DNA from: Cyanobium sp. Prado107
GTDB lineage: Bacteria > Cyanobacteriota > Cyanobacteriia > PCC-6307 > Cyanobiaceae
Direction of reading: 5' to 3'
Assembly: GCA_025454305.1 (NCBI GenBank)
Contig: JALOOQ010000012.1
Span: forward strand, 1 to 50,164
DNA length: 50,164 nucleotides
Within the stretch, counting starts at the first letter, position 1, and every line of letters begins with the position of its first letter. Below the pieces are notes generated by a model. It was given only the letters and a program-made list of their open reading frames with translations, had not been told where the DNA came from and did not search any database. The position numbers were made by a program, and so were the translations under genes. Of the stretch, positions 12,216-20,454 are shown piece after piece.

Positions 12216-13511
12216 ATGAAACGGGTACTGGCGATCATCCTCGGTGGTGGAGCGGGCACGCGCCTCTACCCGCTCACCAAGATGCGGGCCAAGCCTGCCG
12301 TGCCCCTGGCGGGCAAGTACAGGTTGATCGATATTCCCATCAGCAACTGCATCAATTCCGAGATCAACAAGATCTACGTTCTCACGCAGTTCAACAGTGC
12401 TTCGCTGAACCGTCATCTGACGATGACCTACAACCTCTCCGCCGGCTTCGGCCAGGGGTTCGTGGAGGTGCTGGCTGCCCAGCAGACCCCCGACAGTCCC
12501 AGCTGGTTCGAGGGCACCGCCGATGCGGTGCGCAAGTACCAGTGGCTGTTCCAGGAGTGGGACGTGGACCATGTGCTGATCCTCTCCGGCGACCAGCTCT
12601 ACCGGATGGACTACAGCCGTTTCGTGCAGCACCACATCGACAGCGGGGCCCAGTTGTCCGTGGGTGCCCTGCCGGTGGATCCGCAGCAGGCCGAGGGCTT
12701 CGGGTTGATGCGTACCGATTCCTCCGGTCGAATCCTGGAATTCAAGGAGAAGCCCAAGGGTGATGCTCTCGCGGCCATGCGGGTGGACACCCAGTGCCTG
12801 GGCCTCTCGGCCGAGGAAGCCCAGCGCCGGCCACATCTGGCCTCCATGGGGATCTATGTCTTCAGCCGCGACACGCTCTTCGATCTGCTCAACTCGCATC
12901 CCGGTGCCACGGACTTCGGCAAGGAGATCATTCCGACCGCCCTGGACCGTGGTGATCGACTGCAGAGCTATCTCTTTGATGACTACTGGGAAGACATCGG
13001 TACGATCGGGGCCTTCTATGAAGCCAATCTTGCGCTCACTCAGCAACCCAATCCTCCGTTCTCCTTCTACGACGAAAAATTCCCGATCTACACGCGTCCC
13101 CGCTATCTTCCGCCCAGCAAGCTGCAGGATGCTCAGGTCACCGAGTCGATCATCGGAGAGGGATCGCTGCTGAAGGCCTGCAGCATCCACCGCTGCGTGC
13201 TCGGTGTTCGCTCCCGCGTGGAGGATGAGGTCGTGCTCCAGGACACCCTCGTGATGGGTTCCGACTACTTCGAATCCTCTGAGGAGCGCTCTGTGCTGCG
13301 GGAGCGGGGCTCAACGCCCGTGGGCATCGGCCGAGGCACCACCATCCGCGGAGCGATCGTGGATAAGAATGTGCGCATCGGTCGGAATGTGACAATCACC
13401 AACAAGGATCGAATCGAGGAGGCGGATCGCCCGGAGCTCAACTTCTACATTCGCAACGGTATTGTCGTGGTGGTGAAGAACGGCACCATTGCCGATGGCA
13501 TGGTGATCTGA
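12216..13511 (+). CDS. glgC: Glucose-1-phosphate adenylyltransferase (ADP-glucose pyrophosphorylase)
   Basis: Makes ADP-glucose for glycogen and is normally controlled by 3-phosphoglycerate and phosphate. [20 protein letters not shown] holds the nucleotide-binding GGGAGTRL at residues 10-17, followed by [20 protein letters not shown]. The allosteric C-terminal left-handed beta-helix is complete ([12 protein letters not shown]-like [19 protein letters not shown]) and the end GTIADGMVI is usual. I chose ATG 12216 because the open frame upstream of it has no family similarity. The product is 431 residues. Confidence 0.97.
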   Translation: MKRVLAIILGGGAGTRLYPLTKMRAKPAVPLAGKYRLIDIPISNCINSEINKIYVLTQFNSASLNRHLTMTYNLSAGFGQGFVEVLAAQQTPDSPSWFEGTADAVRKYQWLFQEWDVDHVLILSGDQLYRMDYSRFVQHHIDSGAQLSVGALPVDPQQAEGFGLMRTDSSGRILEFKEKPKGDALAAMRVDTQCLGLSAEEAQRRPHLASMGIYVFSRDTLFDLLNSHPGATDFGKEIIPTALDRGDRLQSYLFDDYWEDIGTIGAFYEANLALTQQPNPPFSFYDEKFPIYTRPRYLPPSKLQDAQVTESIIGEGSLLKACSIHRCVLGVRSRVEDEVVLQDTLVMGSDYFESSEERSVLRERGSTPVGIGRGTTIRGAIVDKNVRIGRNVTITNKDRIEEADRPELNFYIRNGIVVVVKNGTIADGMVI

Positions 13512-13737
13512 GATTCTGATTTCGAAGGCATCAACTCTGCCTGTCCGACTGCTGACGGAATCGACGACGAGACCACAGGCGGATGCCCGGATCATGTGGT
13601 CGTTCAGGCTCACGGCCCGAACCCGTCTCCACCTGCTCACCTGTTGTGAATCCGTGACATGACTGCCCATGTTGTGACGGATCTGGACGTCGCCCACGGG
13701 AGCTGTTCACACTGACGGAACACCGCACGCACATTGC
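13512..13737. other. Intergenic region between glgC and gnd
   Basis: 226 bases without a supported gene. They contain two TTGTGA words (about 13644 and 13672) and no strong hairpin with a T-run. This stretch must hold the glgC terminator and any gnd promoter, but I cannot place either securely. Confidence 0.5.
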
Positions 13738-15156
13738 ATGGGAACGGCACATTTCGGCCTGATCGGGCTGGGTGTGATGGGGGAGAACCTGGTGCTCAAC
13801 GCCGAGCGCAACGGGTTCTCCAGCGTCGTCTACAACCGCACCTGGGCCAAGACGGAGGCCTTTCTGTCCGGTCGCGGAGCGGGCAAGGAGATCAGTGGTG
13901 CCCGCAGCCTGGAGGAGTTCGTGGCCTCCCTGGAACGGCCTCGCAGGATCCTGATGATGGTGAAGGCGGGGGAGCCGGTGGACGCCATGATCGCCACCAT
14001 TTCTCCGCTGCTCGAAGAGGGTGATCTGCTCATCGACGGCGGCAACTCCCTTTACGCCGACACCGAGCGCCGGGTCAAGGAGCTGGAGAGCCGCAGCTTC
14101 GGCTACATCGGCATGGGCGTCTCCGGCGGCGCCAAGGGTGCACTGGAGGGGCCCAGCATGATGCCGGGCGGCACCCGCGCCGCCTACGACGCCATCGAAC
14201 CCCTGGTGCGCAAGATGGCCGCGCAGGTGGAGGACGGTCCCTGCGTGACCTACATCGGCCCCGGTGGTGCCGGTCACTTCGTGAAGACCGTGCACAACGG
14301 CATCGAATACGGGATCGAGCAGATCCTGGCGGAGGCCTACGACCTGATGAAGCGCATCGCCGGCATGAACGGTGACCAGATGGCCGATGTGCTGGCGCAA
14401 TGGAACGAGACCGAGGAACTGGCCTCCTATCTGGTCGAGATCACCGAGGTGTGCCTGCGCACCAAGGATCCCGAGACGGGCGGCGACCTGGTGGAACGGA
14501 TCGTGGATGCCGCAGGTCAGAAGGGCACGGGCCTGTGGACCGTGGTGAGTGCCCTGGAGATGGGCGTGCCCGTGCCCACCATCTATGCGGCCCTCAATGC
14601 CCGGGTGATGAGCTCCCTGCGCGACGAACGGCTGGCTGCCGAGGCCGTGATCCCGGGGCCGGAGAGCCACAGGTTCGACCTGGGCAGCCCAGCCGATGCC
14701 ATGGCCCCTCTGCGCGATGCCTGCATCGCGGCCTGCGTGGTGAGCTACGGCCAGGGCATGGCCCTGATGCAGGAGGCCTCCCGGCTGCACGACTACAAAC
14801 TTGATCTGGCCGCCATCGGCCAGATCTGGAAGGGCGGCTGCATCATCCGCGCCCGCCTGCTGCAGCGGATTCAGGACGCCTACAACGCCAGTCCCCAGCT
14901 GGCGAACCTGATGCTCGATCCCTGGTTCGCAGCGCTGATCAACCGCTGCCTGCCCGGGCTGCGCCAGGTGGTGGCCGGTGCCGCGCTTGCCGGCATCCCG
15001 GTGCCCTGCCTCTCCAGCACCCTCGACTACATCGACAGCTACCGCAGCGGCCGCCTGCCCCAGAACCTGGTGCAGGCGATGCGGGATTGCTTCGGCTCCC
15101 ACACCTACGAGCGGGTCGACCGGCCGGGCACGTTCCACACTGAGTGGTTGAGCTGA
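13738..15156 (+). CDS. gnd: 6-phosphogluconate dehydrogenase, decarboxylating
   Basis: Oxidises 6-phosphogluconate to ribulose 5-phosphate with NADP in the oxidative pentose phosphate pathway, the main night-time carbon route in cyanobacteria. The Rossmann motif GLIGLGVMGENL starts at residue 7. The catalytic block GPGGAGHFVKTVHNGIEYG and the C-terminal DCFGSHTYERVDRPGTFHTE complete the enzyme. The length, 472 residues, is normal. The next enzyme in the pathway order, pgl, follows after only eight bases. Confidence 0.97.
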   Translation: MGTAHFGLIGLGVMGENLVLNAERNGFSSVVYNRTWAKTEAFLSGRGAGKEISGARSLEEFVASLERPRRILMMVKAGEPVDAMIATISPLLEEGDLLIDGGNSLYADTERRVKELESRSFGYIGMGVSGGAKGALEGPSMMPGGTRAAYDAIEPLVRKMAAQVEDGPCVTYIGPGGAGHFVKTVHNGIEYGIEQILAEAYDLMKRIAGMNGDQMADVLAQWNETEELASYLVEITEVCLRTKDPETGGDLVERIVDAAGQKGTGLWTVVSALEMGVPVPTIYAALNARVMSSLRDERLAAEAVIPGPESHRFDLGSPADAMAPLRDACIAACVVSYGQGMALMQEASRLHDYKLDLAAIGQIWKGGCIIRARLLQRIQDAYNASPQLANLMLDPWFAALINRCLPGLRQVVAGAALAGIPVPCLSSTLDYIDSYRSGRLPQNLVQAMRDCFGSHTYERVDRPGTFHTEWLS

Positions 15157-15164
15157 GTCGCGCG

Positions 15165-15911
15165 ATGACCACCATCCAGTTCCCATCACCCTCCGCTGCC
15201 CGCTACCGCCTGGAGGTGGTCGATTCGCCGGACGTGATGGCCCGCCGCTGCTCCGAGACGATCGCCTCGGCCATCGACCTGGCCCTGGCCGAGCGGGACC
15301 GCTGCCAGATCGCCCTGGCCGGTGGCCGCACGCCCGCGGCCACCTACAGCCAGCTGGGTCAGGAGCATCTCCCCTGGGAACGGGTGGATCTGCTGCTGGG
15401 GGATGAGCGCTTTGTTCCGGCCGACGATCAGGCCAGCAATGCACGCCTCCTGCATGAGACGTTGATGGCCGGCGGTCCCGGCCGGCAGGCCCGGTTTCAT
15501 CCGGTGCCCACCCAGCTGGCCAGTCCGGAGGAGGCAGCCCAGGCCTACGCCCGGACCCTGGCCCAGCTGTGCGGTGACCATCCGCCTGTGCTGGATCTGG
15601 TGCTGCTCGGCCTCGGCGATGACGGCCACACCGCGTCCCTGTTTCCCGGCACCGCCGCCACCACGGTGATGGACGAGACCGTGACCGTGAGCGAGGGCAA
15701 GGGAATCCCGCGCATCACCCTCACTGCCCCGGTGCTGTCGGCGGCGCGGCGGGTGTTGTTCCTGGTGAGCGGCGCCGACAAGCAGCAGGCCCTCGGTCGA
15801 CTTCTGGATCCAGCGGAACCGGCGCAGCGAACCCCGGCGCGGCTGGTGCAGCCCGCCGCTGAAGTGCTGGTGTTCGCCGACCGGGCGGCGGCGCAAGGAC
15901 TGGAGGCCTGA
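15165..15911 (+). CDS. pgl: 6-phosphogluconolactonase
   Basis: Hydrolyses 6-phosphogluconolactone, the step just before Gnd. Family motifs are LAGGRTPAATYSQL, LLLGDERFVPADDQASNARL and LVLLGLGDDGHTASLFPG. ATG 15165 gives 248 residues; an in-frame GTG at 15144 inside gnd would add seven. The eight-base gap to gnd indicates an operon, placing two oxidative pentose phosphate enzymes together. Confidence 0.95.
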   Translation: MTTIQFPSPSAARYRLEVVDSPDVMARRCSETIASAIDLALAERDRCQIALAGGRTPAATYSQLGQEHLPWERVDLLLGDERFVPADDQASNARLLHETLMAGGPGRQARFHPVPTQLASPEEAAQAYARTLAQLCGDHPPVLDLVLLGLGDDGHTASLFPGTAATTVMDETVTVSEGKGIPRITLTAPVLSAARRVLFLVSGADKQQALGRLLDPAEPAQRTPARLVQPAAEVLVFADRAAAQGLEA

Positions 15912-15916
15912 GCCCC

Positions 15917-16513
15917 ATGCCGCTGAACCAGGGCGCTCAGCACCAGGGCCCTCAGCCGCAGCCTGAGCACGCGCTGGAGATCGTGTCGGGAGCCGGCTTC
16001 AGCGGCTGGACCACCCTCAACGACACGATCATGGGTGGCCGCAGCTCAGGCCGGTGCAGCGCCGGCTCCGAGGGGCTGGTGATGGAGTCGCAGGTGGTGG
16101 AGGAGGGGGGCGGCTTCGTGAGCTGCCGCTCCGCCGACTTCGTGCCGCCGCTGGATCTCTCTCCCTACCGGGGGCTGGCCCTCGAGGTCGATGGCGATGG
16201 CCGCCGCTACAAGCTGGCTGTCGCCTGCGCCGACCGGGTGACGGGAGCGGCGGAGCTCATCCCCGGCGGTCTGCGCTGGGTGGCTGAGTTCGACACCGAG
16301 CCGAGCGGCACCACCCGGGTGGTGGTGCCCTTCCAGCGGCTCACCGCCAGTGTGCGGGCGCGACCCCTGGGCCTGCCTCTGCGCTTTGACCCCCGCCGGA
16401 TCAAGCGGCTGCAGATCCTGCACTCCAGGTTCAACGACAGCGGGGGCCTCAACCCGGGCTTCCGGGCGGGGCCGCTGCGGCTGAGGATCCGCCGGATCGA
16501 GGCGGTGCCCTGA
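15917..16513 (+). CDS. CIA30-family protein
   Basis: Contains a complex I intermediate-associated protein 30 domain. The entry motif GWTTLNDTIMGGRSSG and the end motif IKRLQILHSRFNDSGGLNPG are both readable in a jelly-roll-like sequence. The length is 198 residues. Plant and algal relatives are linked to NDH or photosynthetic complex assembly; in cyanobacteria the role is not settled. It starts six bases after pgl and ends six bases before the next gene, so it is part of the gnd-pgl transcription unit. Confidence 0.85.
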   Translation: MPLNQGAQHQGPQPQPEHALEIVSGAGFSGWTTLNDTIMGGRSSGRCSAGSEGLVMESQVVEEGGGFVSCRSADFVPPLDLSPYRGLALEVDGDGRRYKLAVACADRVTGAAELIPGGLRWVAEFDTEPSGTTRVVVPFQRLTASVRARPLGLPLRFDPRRIKRLQILHSRFNDSGGLNPGFRAGPLRLRIRRIEAVP

Positions 16514-16518
16514 ACCCC

Positions 16519-16932
16519 ATGGCCGAGGAGCTGAGCCTGTCGTTGGAGCAGCTCGCCCGGGCGGCGGACCTGAGCCTGCCCCCCTGGCGTCACGCGGTGC
16601 GGCGCGACGAAGCTGCCGCCCAGACACCACTGGACTGCACGCTGCGGATCGAAGCCCGTGACGGCGACGGCGCTCGCCAGCCTTGCCACGACCTGGAACT
16701 GGAGATCTACCGCAGCGGCGAGGAGCTCAACCTGATGCTCAGTCGCGTGGCCGACGGGCAGGCCCCCCTGCTCTGGCATGGCCGTCACCCGGTGTGGTTG
16801 CATCCGGACACCGGCGAGCGCTGCGAGCGGCCCGGGGATGGAGCGGGGTTGGAGGCTCTCTGCCGCCGGTTGCGGGCGCTGCTGGCGGCGGAGCGACACC
16901 ACGGAGCCGGGGGCCGGAGCTCAGCGGGTTGA
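16519..16932 (+). CDS. Hypothetical protein (cyanobacterial, unknown function)
   Basis: I do not recognise a named family. The 137 residues begin with an acidic helix (MAEELSLSLEQLARAADLSL). A beta-rich part follows, with LELEIYRSGEELNLMLSRV and PLLWHGRHPVWLHPDTGER, and a helical tail rich in Arg and Ala ends the protein. There is no signal peptide or membrane segment. It lies six bases after the CIA30 gene and is probably translated from the same message. The stop (16930-16932) overlaps the -35 element of the LexA-controlled promoter. Confidence 0.65.
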   Translation: MAEELSLSLEQLARAADLSLPPWRHAVRRDEAAAQTPLDCTLRIEARDGDGARQPCHDLELEIYRSGEELNLMLSRVADGQAPLLWHGRHPVWLHPDTGERCERPGDGAGLEALCRRLRALLAAERHHGAGGRSSAG

Positions 16933-16967
16933 CACACCCGTACTATCGACGCTAGTACGGGTGTACT
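16929..16967 (+). promoter_or_regulatory. Promoter with LexA (SOS) operator
   Basis: TTGACA (16929-16934) is a perfect -35 hexamer; TAGTAC (16953-16958) is a weak -10 with an 18-base spacer. AGTACGGGTGTACT at 16954-16967 matches every position of the cyanobacterial LexA box RGTACNNNDGTWCB. A second, degenerate copy in inverted orientation (16931-16944) matches 11 of 14 positions and covers the -35. Together they form 12-base perfect inverted arms (16934-16945 and 16953-16964). LexA bound here would cover the -10 and start site. Confidence 0.7.
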
Positions 16968-16969
16968 GC

Positions 16970-17152
16970 ATGCCAGTTTCGCTGGCTTCTCCCATGGCTG
17001 TCGTCGCCTCGCCCTACGCTCCCTTCCGCGCCGCCGAGTGGATGCGCATGCCTCCCTCGGCCGCAGCCAGTCCCCAGCCTGGCTGCGGCCAGCCGGCCAG
17101 CACCCTGCCGCCACCGGTACCGCTGCCAGGACCAGCCGGGAAGCGGCTCTGA
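16970..17152 (+). CDS. Small ORF under the LexA box, candidate SOS-induced small protein
   Basis: A 60-residue frame starts three bases after the LexA box, so its transcript would be almost leaderless. MPVSLASPMAVVASPYAPFR is mildly hydrophobic, followed by AAEWMRMPPS and a Pro-rich tail with a single Cys and a basic end. An ATG at 16994 is an alternative start. I recognise no family. The operator position argues for a real, damage-inducible gene; the low-complexity tail argues for caution. A perfect hairpin begins at its stop codon. Confidence 0.45.
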   Translation: MPVSLASPMAVVASPYAPFRAAEWMRMPPSAAASPQPGCGQPASTLPPPVPLPGPAGKRL

Positions 17153-17188
17153 GCCGGACATCTGCGCGTTTCGCTCAGATGTCCGGCT
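17152..17188. terminator. Perfect 13-bp hairpin between the small ORF and ilvD
   Basis: AGCCGGACATCTG (17152-17164) pairs perfectly with CAGATGTCCGGCT (17176-17188) across an 11-base loop. It starts at the stop of the rightward small ORF and overlaps the stop of leftward ilvD (17175-17177), so it could serve both directions. No clear T-run follows on either strand, so termination efficiency is unknown. Confidence 0.5.
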
Positions 17189-18777
17189 GATCGGTCACGG
17201 CGCCCTTGCTGCTGGAGCTCACCAGACGGGCGTACTTGCCCAGCACGCCGGTGCGGTAACGGGGCTCGGGCTTCACCCAGGCGGCCCGGCGGCGGGCGAT
17301 CTCCTCGTCGCTCACATTCAGCTGGATCAGCAGCCGATCGGCGTCCACGGTGATGCTGTCGCCCTCCTGCACCAACCCGATGGTGCCGCCGACGGCGGCC
17401 TCGGGAGCCACGTGACCGATCACCAGACCGAAGGAGCCGCCCGAGAAGCGGCCATCGGTGATCAGGGCCACCGAATCCAGCAGGCCCTGGCCCACGATCG
17501 CGGCGGTGGGGCTGAGCATCTCGCGCATGCCGGGCCCCCCCACCGGTCCCTCGTTGCGCACCACCACCACATCGCCGGGGTTGATGCGCTTGTCGAGAAT
17601 CGCGCCCAGGCAACTCTCCTCACTCTCGAACACCCGCGCCGGGCCGGTGATCACCGGGTTCTTGACGCCGCTGATCTTGGCCACCGCCCCCTCTTCGGCC
17701 AGGTTTCCCTTGAGGATCGCCAGGTGCCCCTTGGCGTAGAGCGGGTTGCTCAGCGGTCGGATCACCTCCTGGCCGGCGGGAGGCTCCGACGGCACCTCGG
17801 CGAGCACCTCGCGCAGGGTCCTTCCCTCGATCGTGCGGCAGTCGCCGTGGAGCAGGCCCGCATCCAGCAGCAGCTTCATCACCTGGGGGATGCCACCGGC
17901 CTGGTGCAGGTCCACGGTCACGTAGCGGCCGCTGGGCTTGAGGTCGCAGATCACCGGCACCCGCTGGCGGATGCGCTCGAAGTCGTCGATCGCCAGGTCC
18001 ACGCCGGCGGTGCGAGCCACCGCCAGCAGGTGCAGCACCGAGTTGGTGGAGCCGCCCACCGCCATGATCACGCTGATGGCGTTCTCGAACGCCTCACGGG
18101 TCATCAGGTCGCGGGGGCGGATGCCGGCCTGGTGGGCCTGCACCAGCACTTCGGCGCTGCGGGCGGCACTGTCGGCCTTTTCGGGATCCTCGGCGGCCAT
18201 CGTGGAGCTGTAGGGCAGGCTCAGGCCCATCACCTCGAAGGCGGCGCTCATCGTGTTGGCGGTGAACATGCCGCCGCAGCTGCCGGCGCCGGGGCAGGCG
18301 TTCTTCTCGATGGCGGTGAGCTGCTGCTCGTCGATCTGGCCGCCGCTGTACTGCCCCACCGCCTCGAAGGCGCTCACCACGGTGAGGTCGCAGGCGCCGA
18401 GCTTGCCGGGCCTGATCGTGCCCCCGTACACGAAGATCGAGGGGATGTTCATGCGGGCCATGGCGAGCATGGCGCCGGGCATGTTCTTGTCGCAGCCGCC
18501 GAAGGGAGTACTTCATCCCCTCGGTGCCCATCGAGATGCCGTCGCTCACCGTGATCGTGCCGAACATCTGGGGCATCGCACCGGCCTGGTGCGCGGCCTG
18601 CTCGGCACGGCGGGCCAGGTCGTTGAGCCCCAGGTTGCAGGGGGTGATGGTGCTGTAGGCGTTGGCGATGCCGATGATCGGCTTGCTGAAGTCGTCGTCA
18701 CCGAAGCCCACCGCTCGCAGCATGGCCCGGTTGGGAGAGCGCTGAATCCCCTGGGTGACGGCGGCGGAGCGGAGCAT
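17175..18777 (-). pseudogene. ilvD: Dihydroxy-acid dehydratase with internal deletion and frameshift
   Basis: IlvD dehydrates dihydroxy acids in valine, leucine and isoleucine synthesis and is an Fe-S enzyme. The N-terminal part (ATG 18777) reads normally through [20 protein letters not shown] and includes the first cluster cysteine (ITPCN). The rest resumes in another frame from [20 protein letters not shown], with the second and third cluster cysteines ([21 protein letters not shown]), to a normal C-terminus. Between KYS and GGCDKN the family has about 26 residues; only four bases remain (18501-18504), a net loss of about 74 bases. Both flanks look well conserved, so this is either a recent mutation or an assembly error. 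Confidence 0.85.
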
Positions 18778-18782
18778 GGGCG

Positions 18783-18814
18783 CTGGGTAGGTCGCAGATC
18801 TGCAACCTACCCAG
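18783..18814. terminator. Near-perfect 32-base palindrome directly before ilvD
   Basis: CTGGGTAGGT (18783-18792) pairs with ACCTACCCAG (18805-18814). The loop is itself the palindrome GCAGATCTGC, so only one mismatched pair interrupts a 32-base palindrome. It lies between the stop of the upstream reverse-strand gene and the ilvD ATG, five bases from that ATG. It could be a terminator, an operator or a leader hairpin affecting ilvD translation. Confidence 0.5.
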
Positions 18815-18822
18815 TGGTGGTT

Positions 18823-19191
18823 TCAGCCCTGGGGTTGCAGCTGTTCGAGCTGCCGCCGCACGGCTTCGATGGCCTGGTTGAGTTCGTGCACCTTGTTGTG
18901 GAGGTCTCTGTCATCGGCCGTTCCCGCTTCCGGGGTTTCGGCAACTGCCCGGCCGCGCAGAGGCTCATCCTGAGGGTCGGCGCCGCCCTGCAGGCGCGAC
19001 AGGCGCAGACTGCGCTCCTGTCGGGCCGCCAGGCGACGACGTTCCGCCACCGACAGGAGCCACCAGGCCAGGCCGGCTGCTCCGAGCACGGCGCCGGCCA
19101 CGGCACCGGCAAGCACGGCGGAACCCTGGGAACAACGCACCTCGCCATCCCGGGAGGCTGTGCTCAGGTCCCTCCGGTGGTGCTCGGCCAT
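18823..19191 (-). CDS. Hypothetical single-pass membrane protein with coiled coil
   Basis: No family is recognised. From ATG 19191 the 122-residue product has a short N-terminal head, one membrane segment (VLAGAVAGAVLGAAGLAWWLL), a basic juxtamembrane stretch rich in Arg (SVAERRRLAARQERSLRLSR) and a C-terminal helix LHNKVHELNQAIEAVRRQLE with heptad spacing. The topology suggests a membrane-anchored, cytoplasmic coiled coil. An ATG five codons upstream is possible. It is co-directional with ilvD and the UPRTase-like gene, but the palindrome before ilvD may separate the transcripts. Confidence 0.65.
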   Translation of the reverse strand: MAEHHRRDLSTASRDGEVRCSQGSAVLAGAVAGAVLGAAGLAWWLLSVAERRRLAARQERSLRLSRLQGGADPQDEPLRGRAVAETPEAGTADDRDLHNKVHELNQAIEAVRRQLEQLQPQG

Positions 19192-19218
19192 GACAGTGCT
19201 TGCCACTCAACCCAGAGA

Positions 19219-19875
19219 CTAGGCAGCGGGGACGTCGAGTTCCACCGATGGGCAGCCGAACAGACGCTGGGCCACGGCGCCGATGCCGGGGCTGATGCGG
19301 CCGTCGGCGGACAGTTCGGGATCGATGCAGGCCGTGTAGAGGGTGAGGTCAGGAAAGGACTCCCCCAGGCGCTTGAGGCCCTCGCTGGCGACCAGGGCCG
19401 TGATCACCCGCAATCTCGGACCCGCCACCCCCTGATCGCGCAGGCTCGCCAGCAGCGCCTCCAGTTCGCCGGCATCGCCGACTTCAGCAGCGAACACGAG
19501 CACCCCGCAGCGGGGATCGATGCCTGCCTCGGCCAGGGATTCGCCCCGGTGGAGATGCAGCACCCTGGCGGTGGGGAGCACCGTCTTGGCTCCATCCCAC
19601 ACGCCCAGGCCGTCGGGGCAGAGGGGAATGGCCAGGATCGGCACGGATGCGTCCACCACCTGCCCCTGGCAGGGGGCAAGATCTGTGCCGACGCTCACGA
19701 ACCGATGCGGCAGCCAGTCGCGCAGCGCCTCATACGTGAGCCAGCGCCCCAGCTCGGTCGTGGCGCTGCCATAGAGGGGTCCCGGCGTGTGGGGGTCGCG
19801 CAGCACGGTGAGCCAGTGACCGATCAGGGGGTGGGGAGGCACCACCACCCGCAGGGTCATCGCCATGGTTGCCAT
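19219..19875 (-). CDS. Uracil phosphoribosyltransferase-like protein (cyanobacterial type)
   Basis: PRTase-fold protein of the kind annotated as uracil phosphoribosyltransferase in cyanobacteria, which would salvage uracil to UMP. LRVVVPPHPLIGHWLTVLRD and ELGRWLTYEALRDWLPHR match the UPRTase N-terminus, and LRVITALVASEGLKRLGESF and DLTLYTACIDPELSADGRI match its end. The usual PRPP-loop sequence is diverged, so catalytic activity is not certain. The start is ATG 19875 or 19866; upstream residues in the same frame show no similarity. The product is about 218 residues. Confidence 0.8.
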   Translation of the reverse strand: MATMAMTLRVVVPPHPLIGHWLTVLRDPHTPGPLYGSATTELGRWLTYEALRDWLPHRFVSVGTDLAPCQGQVVDASVPILAIPLCPDGLGVWDGAKTVLPTARVLHLHRGESLAEAGIDPRCGVLVFAAEVGDAGELEALLASLRDQGVAGPRLRVITALVASEGLKRLGESFPDLTLYTACIDPELSADGRISPGIGAVAQRLFGCPSVELDVPAA

Positions 19876-19905
19876 AACTTGAGCGTTCACCGTAGGTGCA
19901 CACCG

Positions 19906-20454
19906 ATGCCCGCCCCCCTGTCTTCGCCGCACACCAGCGCCGTGTCGCAGGCGTGGGGACTGGTGGCCATGGTCACGAGTGCACTCATGGCGGTCTGGGT
20001 GTGCCTGCTGATCGTCGTTCCACCTGCGCTGGCCATCACGGCGCCGGAACTCCGGGGCCAGAGAGCGCTGCAGGATCTCCAGCCGGACATGCATGGGCGC
20101 AGCCTGCAGCAGGCTGAGTTCCTCAAGGCTTCCCTGGCGGGGTACGACTTCAGAAAGGCCGATCTGCGGGGTGCGGTGTTCAACAACAGCGATCTGCGGG
20201 GCGCCGACCTCCGCGAAGCCAATCTCGGTGATGTGGTGGCCTATGCCACACGCTTCGACGACAGCGACCTCAGCGGTGCGATCCTGCGCAACGCGATGCT
20301 GATGCAGAGCCGGTTCTCAGGGGTCCGCATCGAGGGAGCCGACTTCACCGACGCCGTGCTGGACCTGCCACAGCAGAAGCAGCTCTGCCAGCGGGCCAGT
20401 GGCTCCAACCCCGTGACCGGGGTGCTCACCCGTGACAGCCTCGCCTGCCGATGA
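19906..20454 (+). CDS. Exported pentapeptide-repeat protein
   Basis: After ATG 19906 a hydrophobic segment (ALMAVWVCLLIVVPPALAIT) acts as a signal or anchor. It is followed by A(D/N)LxX repeats from about residue 70: LQQAEFLKASLAGYDFRKAD, LRGAVFNNSDLRGADLREAN and FSGVRIEGADFTDAVLD. The tail has two cysteines (QLCQRASGSNPVTG and SLACR at the end), a pattern seen in thylakoid-lumen pentapeptide proteins. The length is 182 residues. Role unknown. The stop overlaps the start of the CobW gene (ATGA). Confidence 0.85.
   Translation: MPAPLSSPHTSAVSQAWGLVAMVTSALMAVWVCLLIVVPPALAITAPELRGQRALQDLQPDMHGRSLQQAEFLKASLAGYDFRKADLRGAVFNNSDLRGADLREANLGDVVAYATRFDDSDLSGAILRNAMLMQSRFSGVRIEGADFTDAVLDLPQQKQLCQRASGSNPVTGVLTRDSLACR

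Noticed and set aside
18253-19905. Long forward frame preceding the pentapeptide-repeat protein
   Set aside because: It is antisense to ilvD, the coiled-coil protein and the UPRTase-like gene and has no repeats or signal before 19906.
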